Shown: positions 46,713 through 56,079, numbered from the stretch's first letter. The stretch is 64,000 nt of DNA from Gemmataceae bacterium (GCA_022842245.1 JALHPZ010000014.1:16191-80190); one strand, 5' to 3'. Made by a program: numbers and translations. Notes: generated by a model from the letters alone, not told the origin.

Positions 46713-48023
46713 TCATTTCTGGGGAAAATCCGGCTTCACGCCGCCTGCCGTCACGCGTTCGAGCGTCGTGAGTGCCTTGATGTTCTCGTAGACCGCCTCG
46801 AGGTAATCCGCTTGTGCCTTGGCCGCGAGGCCTTCATTCAAGATCAACTGGCCATAATCGCGGATGTTCGGCGCGCTCTCCCGGGACAGTTTCACCATTT
46901 TCTGACTGCTCTCGAATCGCTTGGTGGCTATCTTTAGCCGCTCGACCGACGCCAGCCAGTCGAGGTACGAGTTCGTGGCTTCCAGTTCGACGAGGTTACG
47001 GGTCTTTTCGAGAAGCGTCTCCTGCCGATTGCTGTATTCTCGGGCACGAGCAACGCGGTCTTCGCGCGAGCCGACGAGGTTCGGCGGCATTTCCGGCGAA
47101 AGCGCCCCGGGGCGATATTCGCCATTGCGGTGGGCCGCCGGAACCGAGCGAGCGTGCAGGTCACTACCGAAGGCGAGCGTCGGTACCTGCTTGCGTCGTG
47201 TGACCGCGTTCTGGGCGCATACCTCAAGTCGGAACGCATCCACACCGGCCGACGCGAGTACCATTTCGGGTCGGCGGGACATCGCAAACGAAACCACTTG
47301 TTCTTCCGTGACCGTGCCACCCATGATCGGCAGTTCGGTATCGCGCGGAATGAACGAGAACGACTGCTCCACGCCCATGGCCTCCTTCAGGGCCGCGAGG
47401 GCTTTTTTCTGACCCGTGCGGGCGGTCACGCGGGGCGATTTGACCTCCGCGATCGCGTCCTCCATACGAAAGAGCGAAAATTGATTCAAGTTCGGTTGCG
47501 CGCCTTGCTTTAGCAACTCGTCGGCGATGTCGTAAAAGACTTCCATCTGTTCGATGATGTCGGATGCCGTCAATTCCTGCTGACGGGCATAGACGAAGGT
47601 GTAATAGAGGCGCGTAACATCATAGACGGTTTCTTGTTGGACCTTGAGCACATCGGCCTGCCCGATCGTGCCGCCGCGCTCCGCCTGCATCTTGCGGTAG
47701 GGTAAGTCCGGCGACAACAACTTCGCGATCGGACCGAGTTTCGTCAGGGAACGCGTGCCAATTTCCGTGGCACGCAGGCTGGCGTAGGCCGCACGAATAT
47801 TCGGCTGCCGATCCATTGCGATCGCGATACATTCCTGCAGATTCAGCGTTGTATCCGAGACAACTGCCGGTCCCTGCTTCTCGCGTTCCTTCTTGCCCGC
47901 TTCCCGTTTGGTCTCGGCTTTGACTTTCGTGGCATCCTGTGTTCGCCCCGTCCCGGCGGCCACGGCCAGGATCCCGACGGCAAGCGCGACCGATCGGAGC
48001 GAACGGAACAATCGGGCGGTCAT
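46713..48023 (-). CDS. TolC-family outer membrane channel
   Basis: This 436-residue protein carries a signal peptide ('SVALAVGILAVAAGTGRTQ') and the duplicated helical pattern of outer membrane efflux proteins: long helices around 'DVTRLYYTFVYARQQELTAS' and 'EATNSYLDWLASVERLKIAT', with 'YGQLILNEGLAAKAQADYLE' near the C-terminus. TolC trimers form the exit duct of tripartite pumps or type I secretion. Its local partner is a PhnD-like protein, not an adaptor or inner-membrane pump; the HlyD-type adaptors of the window lie 39 kb away. It is divergent from the thiE fusion. Confidence 0.85.
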   Translation of the reverse strand: MTARLFRSLRSVALAVGILAVAAGTGRTQDATKVKAETKREAGKKEREKQGPAVVSDTTLNLQECIAIAMDRQPNIRAAYASLRATEIGTRSLTKLGPIAKLLSPDLPYRKMQAERGGTIGQADVLKVQQETVYDVTRLYYTFVYARQQELTASDIIEQMEVFYDIADELLKQGAQPNLNQFSLFRMEDAIAEVKSPRVTARTGQKKALAALKEAMGVEQSFSFIPRDTELPIMGGTVTEEQVVSFAMSRRPEMVLASAGVDAFRLEVCAQNAVTRRKQVPTLAFGSDLHARSVPAAHRNGEYRPGALSPEMPPNLVGSREDRVARAREYSNRQETLLEKTRNLVELEATNSYLDWLASVERLKIATKRFESSQKMVKLSRESAPNIRDYGQLILNEGLAAKAQADYLEAVYENIKALTTLERVTAGGVKPDFPQK

Positions 48024-48274
48024 CGTGACTCCCCACTCACAGGCCGGTACGGCGGATCGGCTCCCGCACCTCGCGCGTGTCCCTTACACATCGTCCAACA
48101 CGGGGGCCGGTCTGGATATTCGCTCGTTGAGAGTTTCCCGGTCCAGCCCAATTTCCTACCGGGCCGTAGCGGCTGTGCCGGTCAAAGGGGCAAGCGGGGC
48201 AAGCCGGCGAAATTCGTCCCGGTAAACTGGGCGAATAGGATGAGTATTTCTTCTCGTAACCTTGGGCGTTTCGA

Positions 48275-49780
48275 ATGAGCCATGAGATCAGCCCGGCGGT
48301 CGAACGGGCCTCGCATGCGGCGGTGCAACGGGCCGCCGTCGCGGGTGCGGCTGGGCCACGATTACAGGATTGGGTGCTGGCGTTGCTGGCCGACGATGAA
48401 GGGCGGCCGTTTGAATTGTTGCTCCGGATGGGAATCGACGCGGTTTCGCTGCGGAACCGAGCCACGAACCTGCCGGAGACGTTGGCCCCATCGGAAGCGG
48501 AATTGTTCACCGCCGCGCGCCGGCACGGTATCCGTCTCCGGGGCGACCCCGATCTCACGACCGACCTGCTCCTCTACGCGGTCATGGTTTCCCACGATGA
48601 TTTTGCCCGGGCACTGGACAGGCACGGCGCCTCGCCTGCCATCGTCGAGCGCGGTTTGATCGGCGCGAATATGGCAGCGGAATCCACTCCAGCGCCAGCC
48701 AGTGCGACGTTCGCGCCTGGCCGACCGACGGACACTCTTGGAGCAACCGACGCCGTTCGCATTCTGGACGCGAACCTCAACCGCGCCCGCGAAGCGCTGC
48801 GCGTGCTCGACGACTATGTCCGCTTTGTCCGGAACGATCGAATACTGACGGATGAGCTGAAATCGCTTCGCCATCGCGTCGCGGCGGCCACCGAACTGCT
48901 GCCGTCCCGCCTGCTCCTCGAATCCCGCGACACGCCGGGCGATGTCGGCACGTCGATTGCCGCCAGCGGCGAATACTCGCGAACTTCGCCGGAACAAGTC
49001 GCGCAAGTGAATTTCAAGCGACTTCAGGAGTCGTTGCGCAGCCTCGAAGAATTCGGCAAACTGGAAAGCGCGGCATTTGCCCGCGAAGCGGAAGCGATCC
49101 GCTACCAGGCGTACACGCTGGAAAAAGTCGTCTTGAAGTCGGGCGCGAGACACGAGCCATTGCTCGCGGCGAAGATCTACGTCTTGCTGACCGGTGCCCA
49201 ATGCGTAGGGACGCTCGACTGGACGATTGCCGAGGCGGCCGCCGCTGGCGCTTCGGTTTTCCAATTGCGAGAAAAAACAGTTTCGGATCGGGAATTGCTC
49301 AGGCTCGCCCGGCAGGTGCGGGAATGGACCCGTCGCGCCAAGGTCCTGTTTATTGTCAACGACCGGCCCGACATCGCAAAGTTGGCCGAAGCCGATGGCG
49401 TTCATCTCGGCCAGGACGACCTGACCGTTCACGACGCCCGGCAGATTCTTGGCCCGAACGCGCTGGTGGGCGTCAGCACGCACGACCCCGATCAGGTTCG
49501 CGGCGCGGTTCTCGATGGTGCCGATTACATCGGTGTGGGTCCGACCTTTCCGAGTTCGACCAAAGCGTTCGATCGGTTGGCAGGTCTGGATTTCGTTCGG
49601 GAGGCCTTCGCGGCCACTTCGATCCCCGCGTTCGCGCTCGGCGGCATCACGCCGGAAACGATCGGCGAGGCGGTGCGGGCCGGAGCAACACGAGTCGCCG
49701 TGAGTGCCTGCGTGGCCACCGCCGACGAACCCCGCGATGTCGTTCGACGAATGATGGAAGCGTTGGAGGAAACAGGGTAA
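48275..49780 (+). CDS. thiE: Thiamine-phosphate synthase with N-terminal Clp-N-like and ThiD2-like domains
   Basis: The 501-residue protein combines three parts. Residues about 1-135 resemble the Clp-N repeat domain ('AAVQRAAVAGAAGPRLQDWV', 'LLLYAVMVSHDDFARALDRH'). Residues about 165-290 match the helical ThiD2-type domain that precedes ThiE in planctomycetes ('RILDANLNRAREALRVLDDY'). The C-terminal third is ThiE, a TIM barrel joining HMP-PP and THZ-P to form thiamine phosphate: 'FQLREKTVSDRELLRL', 'FIVNDRPDIAKLAEADGVHL', 'GVSTHDPDQV', 'GADYIGVGPTFPSSTK' and 'FALGGITPETIGEAVRAGAT'. No TPP riboswitch is visible upstream. The Clp-N-like part is the unusual element; the ThiE assignment is firm. 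Confidence 0.9.
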   Translation: MSHEISPAVERASHAAVQRAAVAGAAGPRLQDWVLALLADDEGRPFELLLRMGIDAVSLRNRATNLPETLAPSEAELFTAARRHGIRLRGDPDLTTDLLLYAVMVSHDDFARALDRHGASPAIVERGLIGANMAAESTPAPASATFAPGRPTDTLGATDAVRILDANLNRAREALRVLDDYVRFVRNDRILTDELKSLRHRVAAATELLPSRLLLESRDTPGDVGTSIAASGEYSRTSPEQVAQVNFKRLQESLRSLEEFGKLESAAFAREAEAIRYQAYTLEKVVLKSGARHEPLLAAKIYVLLTGAQCVGTLDWTIAEAAAAGASVFQLREKTVSDRELLRLARQVREWTRRAKVLFIVNDRPDIAKLAEADGVHLGQDDLTVHDARQILGPNALVGVSTHDPDQVRGAVLDGADYIGVGPTFPSSTKAFDRLAGLDFVREAFAATSIPAFALGGITPETIGEAVRAGATRVAVSACVATADEPRDVVRRMMEALEETG

Positions 49781-49810
49781 ACTTGATCGAACCTACCTTC
49801 GGAGCTGTCG

Positions 49811-49909
49811 ATGCGCGGCGGGAACCTCTTCATCGTTCTTATCTCTGCGATGATCGCCCCCGCGCGGCGCGCAATCTTTCGCCTCAATGAATTCGTTTAT
49901 GTCGAGTGA
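49811..49909 (+). CDS. Possible 32-residue small protein or gene remnant
   Basis: An ATG with GGAG six bases upstream opens 'MRGGNLFIVLISAMIAPARR', which resembles the start of a signal peptide, and stops after 32 codons. It sits between the thiE stop and the PQQ propeller gene. It may be a short peptide, a degraded 5' end or chance. Confidence 0.2.
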   Translation: MRGGNLFIVLISAMIAPARRAIFRLNEFVYVE

Positions 49910-49980
49910 CATCCTTGCGAACATCGTACGCTCGCCTAAACTGACTGTTCTGCCGATCTTCCCTTCGGAGTTCCGAGTTC

Positions 49981-51279
49981 ATGATTCGTCTCGCATTTCC
50001 GCTCGCACTGAGCCTGTTCGCGGCCACGGCGCGGGCCGACGACTGGCCGCAATGGCGCGGCCCCCATCGCGATGGCGTCAGCGCCGAGAAGAACCTCCTG
50101 CAAAAATGGCCCGAGGCCGGACCAACCAAGCTCTGGACCGTTTCCGGCCTTGGCGGCGGCTACAGCACGCCTTCGGTGGCCGAGGGCCTCATCTACGGCA
50201 TGGGGAAAAAGGGTGGCGATCCCACCAAGAAACGCGGCACCGGCGGTATCGATCATGTTTGGGCCCGAAACGAGAAAGACGGCAGCCTCGCCTGGTCCAC
50301 ACCGATCGGTGATATACCGAATGTCGGATACGATGAGGGCGGACGCAGCACGCCGACCATCGCCAAGGGCAAGCTCTACGCGGTGTCGATGGGTGGTGAT
50401 CTCCTCTGCCTGGACGCCAAGACCGGCAAGGAAATCTGGCGCAAGAATTACGTCAAGGACTTCGGCGGCAGCATTCAAGCCTGGGGATATTCCGAGTCGG
50501 TGCTGGTCGATGGCGACGTGGTTATCGGCACCCCCTGCTCCGCCAAAGCCGCGATCGTGAAATTCAACGCGGAAACCGGCGATGTGATCTGGCAGGCCCA
50601 AGTGCCGAATCCGGGCGGTGCCGGCGGCTATTCCTCGCCGATCAAGGCCACGATCGACGGCGTGGACATGTACATCAACCTGCTCGGCAAGTCCGGCGGT
50701 GTCGTTGGTGTCGATGCCAAGTCCGGCAAACTGCTGTGGCGCTATACCCGCGTCATGAACGGCACCGCGAACATCCCGACCGTCGTCGTGCGCGGCAATC
50801 TCGTCTTCTGCTCGACGGGCTACGCGGACGGCGGCTCGGCCTTGCTGGAAATCGTCAAATCCGGCGATAAGTTCGAGGCCAAGGAATTGAAGTATCACGC
50901 CGCCAAGGAACTCCAAAACCACCACGGGGGCATGGTCCTCGTGGGCGACCACCTTTATCTCGGCCGTGGTCACAACAATGGTCTGCCGACGTGCGTGGAA
51001 TTCAAAACCGGTAGCATCGTGTGGGCTGAAGACTCCGGGGCCGGACGGGGCAATGGTTCCGGCTGCGTCACCGCCGCCGATGGCATGATTTACTTCCGCT
51101 ACCAGAACGGCGTGGTTGCGCTCGTGAAAGCCACCTCGAGCGGTTTTGAACTGAACGGCCGTTTCGCGATCCCCGAACCCAGCGGCAAGCCGAGCTGGCC
51201 GCATCCGGTGATTGCCAACGGAAAGCTCTACATTCGCGACCAGGACAAGCTTCACTGCTACAACGTCAGCGCAAAGTAA
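49981..51279 (+). CDS. Secreted PQQ-binding-like beta-propeller protein
   Basis: The 432-residue protein has a signal peptide ('LAFPLALSLFAATARA') followed by 'DDWPQWRGPHRDGVSAEKNL', the common start of planctomycete PQQ-like proteins. Tryptophan-docking blades repeat with 'LLCLDAKTGKEIWRKNY', 'KFNAETGDVIWQAQV' and 'VVGVDAKSGKLLWRYTRV'. No PQQ dehydrogenase catalytic residues (Glu/Asn/Asp with a vicinal disulfide) are evident, so it is likely a binding scaffold, like BamB and related proteins. An intrinsic terminator follows the stop codon. Confidence 0.87.
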   Translation: MIRLAFPLALSLFAATARADDWPQWRGPHRDGVSAEKNLLQKWPEAGPTKLWTVSGLGGGYSTPSVAEGLIYGMGKKGGDPTKKRGTGGIDHVWARNEKDGSLAWSTPIGDIPNVGYDEGGRSTPTIAKGKLYAVSMGGDLLCLDAKTGKEIWRKNYVKDFGGSIQAWGYSESVLVDGDVVIGTPCSAKAAIVKFNAETGDVIWQAQVPNPGGAGGYSSPIKATIDGVDMYINLLGKSGGVVGVDAKSGKLLWRYTRVMNGTANIPTVVVRGNLVFCSTGYADGGSALLEIVKSGDKFEAKELKYHAAKELQNHHGGMVLVGDHLYLGRGHNNGLPTCVEFKTGSIVWAEDSGAGRGNGSGCVTAADGMIYFRYQNGVVALVKATSSGFELNGRFAIPEPSGKPSWPHPVIANGKLYIRDQDKLHCYNVSAK

Positions 51280-51299
51280 GCCCCAGCACGGTCCCTTCG

Positions 51300-51334
51300 A
51301 TGCCCCGGCACGACCGTGCCGGGGCATTTTTTTT
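51300..51334 (+). terminator. Strong Rho-independent terminator after the PQQ propeller gene
   Basis: ATGCCCCGGCAC (51300-51311) pairs over 12 bp with GTGCCGGGGCAT (51316-51327) around a GACC loop and is followed by seven more T residues. It lies 20 nt after the stop codon and 14 nt before the next ATG. Confidence 0.93.
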
Positions 51335-51348
51335 CAGCGAGGTGAATC

Positions 51349-52902
51349 ATGCGAAGTCTGTTGATCATTCTGTTCGTTTCCTCCACGGCGGCAGCGGCGG
51401 ACCCGGCCATCGTCATTCGGCAGGCCATGGTCCACGACGGCACGGGCGCTCCGGCCGTCCTGGCCGATGTGCTGATCCGCGGCGATGCGATCGCGGCAGT
51501 CGGCAAGGTGGACGCGCCGGCCGGTGCCGTCGAAATCAACGGCGCGGGACTGATTCTCTGCCCTGGCTTCATCGACCTGCATACCCACAGCGATTCCGCG
51601 GTCGTGAGCAAGTCGCTGCGAAACAACCGGTGCTACGCCGTGCAAGGCGTCACCACGATCGTGACCGGGAACTGCGGCAGCGGACCGGTCGATACCGGTA
51701 AATTCTTCGCGGACATCGAAAAGGGCGGCGTCGGAGCGAATGTGATCCATCAGGTGCCGCACAATTCCGTGCGCGACGCGGCGATGGGAAACGCGAACCG
51801 CCGCCCGACGGCGATGGAACAGGCGAAAATGGAAGAACTTGTCGACAAGGCCATGAAGGATGGCGCGTGGGGGCTGGCGACCGGACTGATTTACAATCCC
51901 GGAACCTATGCGAAGACCGACGAACTCATCGCTCTCGCCAAAGTGGCCGCACGCCACGGCGGGCATTATGCCAGTCACATTCGCAACGAGGGCACGGGCC
52001 TGCTCGACGCGATCGACGAGGCGATCCGGATCGGTCGCGAATCGGGTTGCCAGGTGCACATTTCGCATATCAAGGCTAGCGGCCGAGCCGCCTATGGTCT
52101 CTCCGCTCGCGCCGTGGCCCACATCGAACAAGCCCGCGCCGCCGGGCAAAAAGTGACCGCCGATCAATACCCCTACACCGCGAGCAGCACATCGCTCCGC
52201 GCCACCGTGGTCCCCACGAAATACCGCGAAGGCTCGACCAAGGAGTACGTCGCCCGCTATTCCGACCCGCAGACCGGGCCGACCCTCAAAGCCGACCTGG
52301 CGAAAGCCCTGAAGGAACGCGATGACGGGAAAGCGATCCAGATCGCCACGTACTCCAAGAATCGTTCCTGGCAGGGCAAACGGCTTTCCGAGATCGCGGA
52401 TCTGGAGAAGAAGACCGTACTTGAAATCGCGATCGAAATCGAAACCAACGGGGGAGCCCAGATCGTCAACCACGGCATGAGCGAAGAGGACGTGCGCGTC
52501 TACATGAAGCAACCGTGGGTCGCGACGGCCAGCGACGGCAGCGCGAAGGTGGCCGATACATCGGTGCCGCACCCCCGCAGTTACGGCACCTTCGCCCGCA
52601 AGATCGGATACTACGCCATCGAGGAAAAAACCGTTTCGCTGGAGCACGCCATCCGAGCATCGTCGGGCTTACCGGCCGACATTCTCGGCCTGAAGGACCG
52701 AGGATACGTCAAGGCCGGGCACAAGGCCGATCTCGTTCTTTTCGACCCGAAATCCTATCGAGACCGGGCGACTTACGAAAAGCCTCACCAACTCGCAACC
52801 GGAGTCAAGTATCTGTTCTTGAACGGCACGATGGTGATCGAAGATGGGAAACACAAACCGGACGTGTTGGCGGGCAAGGTTCTCCGTAAACCGGCGAAAT
52901 GA
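51349..52902 (+). CDS. Secreted D-aminoacylase-like amidohydrolase
   Basis: This 517-residue amidohydrolase-superfamily protein has a short signal peptide ('LLIILFVSSTAAA'). The metal site HTH of the family is in 'PGFIDLHTHSDSAVVSK' (His78-His80), and 'GVTTIVTGNCGSGPVDT' carries the Cys typical of N-acyl-D-amino-acid deacylases. Further ligands are likely in 'GGHYASHIRNEG' and 'CQVHISHIKASG', and the metal-site Asp near 'WVATASDGSAKV'. It would hydrolyse N-acyl-D-amino acids, perhaps from peptidoglycan, outside the cytoplasm. It ends at a 19-bp hairpin shared with the convergent DUF1549 gene. Confidence 0.88.
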   Translation: MRSLLIILFVSSTAAAADPAIVIRQAMVHDGTGAPAVLADVLIRGDAIAAVGKVDAPAGAVEINGAGLILCPGFIDLHTHSDSAVVSKSLRNNRCYAVQGVTTIVTGNCGSGPVDTGKFFADIEKGGVGANVIHQVPHNSVRDAAMGNANRRPTAMEQAKMEELVDKAMKDGAWGLATGLIYNPGTYAKTDELIALAKVAARHGGHYASHIRNEGTGLLDAIDEAIRIGRESGCQVHISHIKASGRAAYGLSARAVAHIEQARAAGQKVTADQYPYTASSTSLRATVVPTKYREGSTKEYVARYSDPQTGPTLKADLAKALKERDDGKAIQIATYSKNRSWQGKRLSEIADLEKKTVLEIAIEIETNGGAQIVNHGMSEEDVRVYMKQPWVATASDGSAKVADTSVPHPRSYGTFARKIGYYAIEEKTVSLEHAIRASSGLPADILGLKDRGYVKAGHKADLVLFDPKSYRDRATYEKPHQLATGVKYLFLNGTMVIEDGKHKPDVLAGKVLRKPAK

Positions 52903-52923
52903 CCACCTGTGAACGAGTGGCCC

Positions 52924-52966
52924 AACGTGAAACGGGCCGGGCGATTTGCCCGGCCCGTTTCACGTT
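52924..52966. terminator. 19-bp perfect hairpin, bidirectional terminator
   Basis: Bases 52924-52942 pair with 52948-52966 without mismatch around a 5-nt loop; the arms start AACGTGAAACGGG. It lies between the convergent amidohydrolase and DUF1549 genes and can fold on both strands. Confidence 0.87.
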
Positions 52967-52979
52967 TCCGCAATCGGGA

Positions 52980-54884
52980 TCAATGGTTGAGCATGAACTC
53001 GTTCGTATTCAAGAGCGCCCAGAAGAGGTCCTGATAGAAGGTGACATCGTTCGGGCCGGTACCGGGGACGGCACGAGGACCGGTCGGCGTCGCAATGGAC
53101 GGCGGCCCTTTCTTTCCCTTGGGAGCCGGAGTCGGATTGGGCATCGGCTTGGCGTCCGGCTTCGCGGATTCCCCCGCAATGACCGCGCCCTTGTTCATGA
53201 TCGTGGTGATCTTCGTCATTTCGGCCTGCGTCGGCTTCCGCGTCAGCGTGGACAGGAAGAGTTCCTCGATCACGGCACCGGCATTGACCGAATTCTTGGA
53301 GTGCTTGGCGATGATCCGGCGGACCGGGTTGGTCGGCGAGTTCCGACCAACCTCGTCGTTGAGTTCACGGCCGTTCATCATCAAAAGGGCCTGGACGACG
53401 GTCCCGTTGAAGGTCATTTCATTCCCTTCGTCGTCGCCGAAATTCTGCACGAGCTTGTTCATCCACTGGTCCCGCTGGCGCTTGCGGGCATCGGCATCGG
53501 CGTAGACTTCCGACTTGGTCGCGGTGCTGATCGCCTCGAAAAGCACTTCGGGCGAGAGCGCCTTCAGTGGCATGCGGGCGAAATACGCATCATACTTTGC
53601 TTCGACATAGTCCTTGTTGGCGACATGGCTGAGGCCATAGGCATCCGAGCAGCAGATCCAATAAAGCAGTTTCTTCATGTCGTACTTGTAATCGGCGAAG
53701 TTCTTGCCCAAGTCGGCGAGCAACTCCGGATGGATAACTTCGTTGTGCGAACCGAAGTCGTCGATGCTCGCCTCCTTGTTCAGGCCGCGACCAAACAGGT
53801 GCCCCCAGATCCGATTGACATAGGACTTGGCGAAATTGTCGTGCTTCAGCACGTATTCCGCCAACGCTTCCCGTCGGCCTTTCTCGGACTTGCCATCGAT
53901 CTGTTTGGTATCCGTCTCGCCCGATTCGGCCTTGGCGAGGTCCTTCAGGAAGTTCGGCTTTGTCGCCATCAGCTTCCCGTCGCGGCGTTCGTAGAAGATG
54001 ATCGAATTCGTGTTGTATTTCGTTTCGTCGGAAAGCTCGACCTGGACCGGGTTCGCCATCATGCGGCGGTCGGCGTCGGAGGTCGGCGTCTTGTCTCGAA
54101 CCGTCTGACGGAAGAACGCGTTCACGCCCCAGAAGTCCGATTGGATCCATTCCTTATTGAAGGGGTGGTCGTGGCATTGCGTGCAGTTCGTCTGGATACC
54201 GAGGAACAATCGCGTCACGCGAGACGTGATGGGCACGGCGTCGAACTTGCCGGTCTCGTTCTGCTTCTCGTTCGGCGTCGGTTCGCCGAGGTGGTGAATG
54301 ATGAAGTTCACCGCGCCATTTTCGTTGGATTTGCCCTTCGCGGTCAGCAATTTGGTCACGAGTTCGTCGTACGGCGTGGTGCTGGCGTCGATGTTGGCGC
54401 CAAGCTCCACTTCCAGCCAAGTGCGCATCTGCTCGCGATAGAGCGGGTGGCCCGTCCGCGTCAGCAGCCACACGGTCCAGATGTTCGACCAGTGTTCGGC
54501 GAACTCATCGGCGTAGTGGTAGGTCAGTTCCTTCTTGTCATCCAGTTTGATGGTCGCGCCGTTCCGCTTCGGTTTGTATTCCTTGGCGTATAGCAATCGG
54601 TTGATCAGTCGGGCACGCTTGCCGGCCGCCTTGTCCTGATCGAAGTCGACCGCTTCTTCATACGACGGAATGCGGCCGATCAGATCGATGAAGGCCCGAC
54701 GCATGAATTCGAGGTCGGTCGCCTTTTCGGCCGGCTTTTTGATCCCGGCCTTCGTCCAAGCCTCGGAAATATGCTTGTTGATGCTGAGCGTCTGCGGCGC
54801 AATCACCGCATCGGCGGCCCGCGCGTTCGACCCGGCCGCAAAGCTCAGGCCGAGCGCGAACAATCCTGCGACGATACGCTTCAT
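52980..54884 (-). CDS. Secreted DUF1549/DUF1553 planctomycete protein with a CxxCH site
   Basis: The 634-residue protein has a signal peptide ('VAGLFALGLSFAAGSNARA'). The DUF1549 region runs from 'FMRRAFIDLIGRIPSYEEAV' to 'CTQCHDHPFNKEWIQSDFWG', which includes a CTQCH haem-like motif. DUF1553 is marked by 'VNRIWGHLFGRGLNKEASID' and a C-terminal 'EELFLSTLTRKPTQAEMTKI'. These families are strongly expanded in planctomycetes, often next to Tat-exported DUF1501 proteins or sulfatases; none is adjacent here. The start is ATG 54884, since the upstream extension lacks coding character. Function is unknown. Confidence 0.88.
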   Translation of the reverse strand: MKRIVAGLFALGLSFAAGSNARAADAVIAPQTLSINKHISEAWTKAGIKKPAEKATDLEFMRRAFIDLIGRIPSYEEAVDFDQDKAAGKRARLINRLLYAKEYKPKRNGATIKLDDKKELTYHYADEFAEHWSNIWTVWLLTRTGHPLYREQMRTWLEVELGANIDASTTPYDELVTKLLTAKGKSNENGAVNFIIHHLGEPTPNEKQNETGKFDAVPITSRVTRLFLGIQTNCTQCHDHPFNKEWIQSDFWGVNAFFRQTVRDKTPTSDADRRMMANPVQVELSDETKYNTNSIIFYERRDGKLMATKPNFLKDLAKAESGETDTKQIDGKSEKGRREALAEYVLKHDNFAKSYVNRIWGHLFGRGLNKEASIDDFGSHNEVIHPELLADLGKNFADYKYDMKKLLYWICCSDAYGLSHVANKDYVEAKYDAYFARMPLKALSPEVLFEAISTATKSEVYADADARKRQRDQWMNKLVQNFGDDEGNEMTFNGTVVQALLMMNGRELNDEVGRNSPTNPVRRIIAKHSKNSVNAGAVIEELFLSTLTRKPTQAEMTKITTIMNKGAVIAGESAKPDAKPMPNPTPAPKGKKGPPSIATPTGPRAVPGTGPNDVTFYQDLFWALLNTNEFMLNH

Positions 54885-55072
54885 TCGAGGACTCCGGAGA
54901 GTGAGCACGCGGTGGATCCGCGATAACCGCTGATAGTGTAGTCTAATCCACAGGGAATGCATCGGTCTAGCAAAACCCCGACCGATCGACCTACCCTATG
55001 AACACTGGGACGCGGTCGAGGGTTCCGAAGTTCCCCCACCTCGATGCGATTTCCCTTGGCCCATCGGTGCCC

Positions 55073-55405
55073 ATGTTCAGCTATCCCGAAGCCTTCCAAG
55101 CCTGGTTGCAGCGTGCCGAAAATGAAGAATTGCTGGACCGCGTCACCGTCCTGCGCGACGAGTTGGAACCGGAGGCGCGATCTCGAATCGAAGCGGAATT
55201 GGCCAACCGCGGTGTTTCACCGGCCGATGTTGCGAGCCACGGGGCGGCGAGGGAAGCCGAATGCCTGCGTCGAGTGGACGGTTCCGTCCGGCGTTGCTGG
55301 CGGTGCCAGGCCCTCGCGACCGAACTCGTGCGACGATGGTGGAAATTGTACGGCGTGATCCCGATCGTGCCCGTCGCGCGGCCCGTCTGCCGGGAACACG
55401 CGTGA
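55073..55405 (+). CDS. Hypothetical protein, about 110 residues
   Basis: A small soluble protein with 'MFSYPEAFQAWLQRAENEEL' at the start and a charged helical body; 'SVRRCWRCQALATELVRRWW' carries a CWRC pair and the end 'RPVCREHA' adds Cys and His, so one metal site is possible. The frame opens at 54998, but the ATG at 55073 fits the coding pattern better. It is convergent with the DUF4956 gene, with one base between stop codons. I do not recognise the family. Confidence 0.6.
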   Translation: MFSYPEAFQAWLQRAENEELLDRVTVLRDELEPEARSRIEAELANRGVSPADVASHGAAREAECLRRVDGSVRRCWRCQALATELVRRWWKLYGVIPIVPVARPVCREHA

Positions 55406-55406
55406 G

Positions 55407-56078
55407 TCACTTCAACTCCCACGCCACCTTCTCCACGCCCGGTTTGATGCGCAGGCTGTCGACGAGTTTCGAGAGATCCGCGTACTGGTACGGTCGAAAG
55501 CGAAAGATCAGGTCCACCGATTCGGCCGATTCCTTCACGGTGTCGGCCCCGGCCAGAGTGACCGATGCGGACGACCGCGCGAGGATGGCCTTGATATCGG
55601 CCTCGGTCGTTTCCTTTCCCTTCACGCGAATCGTGAGTTTCGCATCGTTCGTGGCAAGGCCGGTGAGCTGCGTCACGCCGATCGCGACGAGCGCAATGAC
55701 GCTGAAGCCGACGAGCGACGTATTGATGTAGCCGGCGCCGACGGACATGCCGATGACCATGGCGAAGATGACGAAGGCGGAGTCCCGTGTGTCTTCGATG
55801 ACGGTTCGAAAGCGAACGACGGCGAGTACGCCGGCGAGGCCGAACGCGCGGGCCATGTTCGAACCGATGACCTCGGTGACGAGCGCGCAGAGCACCGTGA
55901 GGAGCAGTAGCGTGGTGCGCAGCCCGGGCGCGGGCCGGCCCTCGGAACGGGCAAACGTCCGCACGAGCGCGATGCCGAAGCCGAGAGCCGTGGCCGTCAG
56001 GAGGCGAACGGTGAGGACCATCGCCTTTTCATCTTCGCCGTTGACGTTGGGCCACGCGGCGTACCACCAGTCGAGCAT
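55407..56078 (-). CDS. DUF4956 membrane protein
   Basis: The 223-residue protein has about four hydrophobic segments ('LTVRLLTATALGFGIALVRT', 'LLLLTVLCALVTEVIGSNMA', 'FVIFAMVIGMSVGAGYINTS') and the conserved 'LAVVRFRTVIEDTRDSAFVI' between them, typical of DUF4956. A small soluble domain closes the protein. The family occurs with polyphosphate- and MgtC-related membrane proteins, but its role is not known. The start lies next to the ileS stop, with one base between, so it is probably co-translated with ileS. Confidence 0.82.
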   Translation of the reverse strand: MLDWWYAAWPNVNGEDEKAMVLTVRLLTATALGFGIALVRTFARSEGRPAPGLRTTLLLLTVLCALVTEVIGSNMARAFGLAGVLAVVRFRTVIEDTRDSAFVIFAMVIGMSVGAGYINTSLVGFSVIALVAIGVTQLTGLATNDAKLTIRVKGKETTEADIKAILARSSASVTLAGADTVKESAESVDLIFRFRPYQYADLSKLVDSLRIKPGVEKVAWELK

Positions 56079-56079
56079 T

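Noticed and set aside
48024-48274. TPP riboswitch before the thiamine-phosphate synthase gene
   Set aside because: The conserved TPP riboswitch core sequences were not found in the leader.
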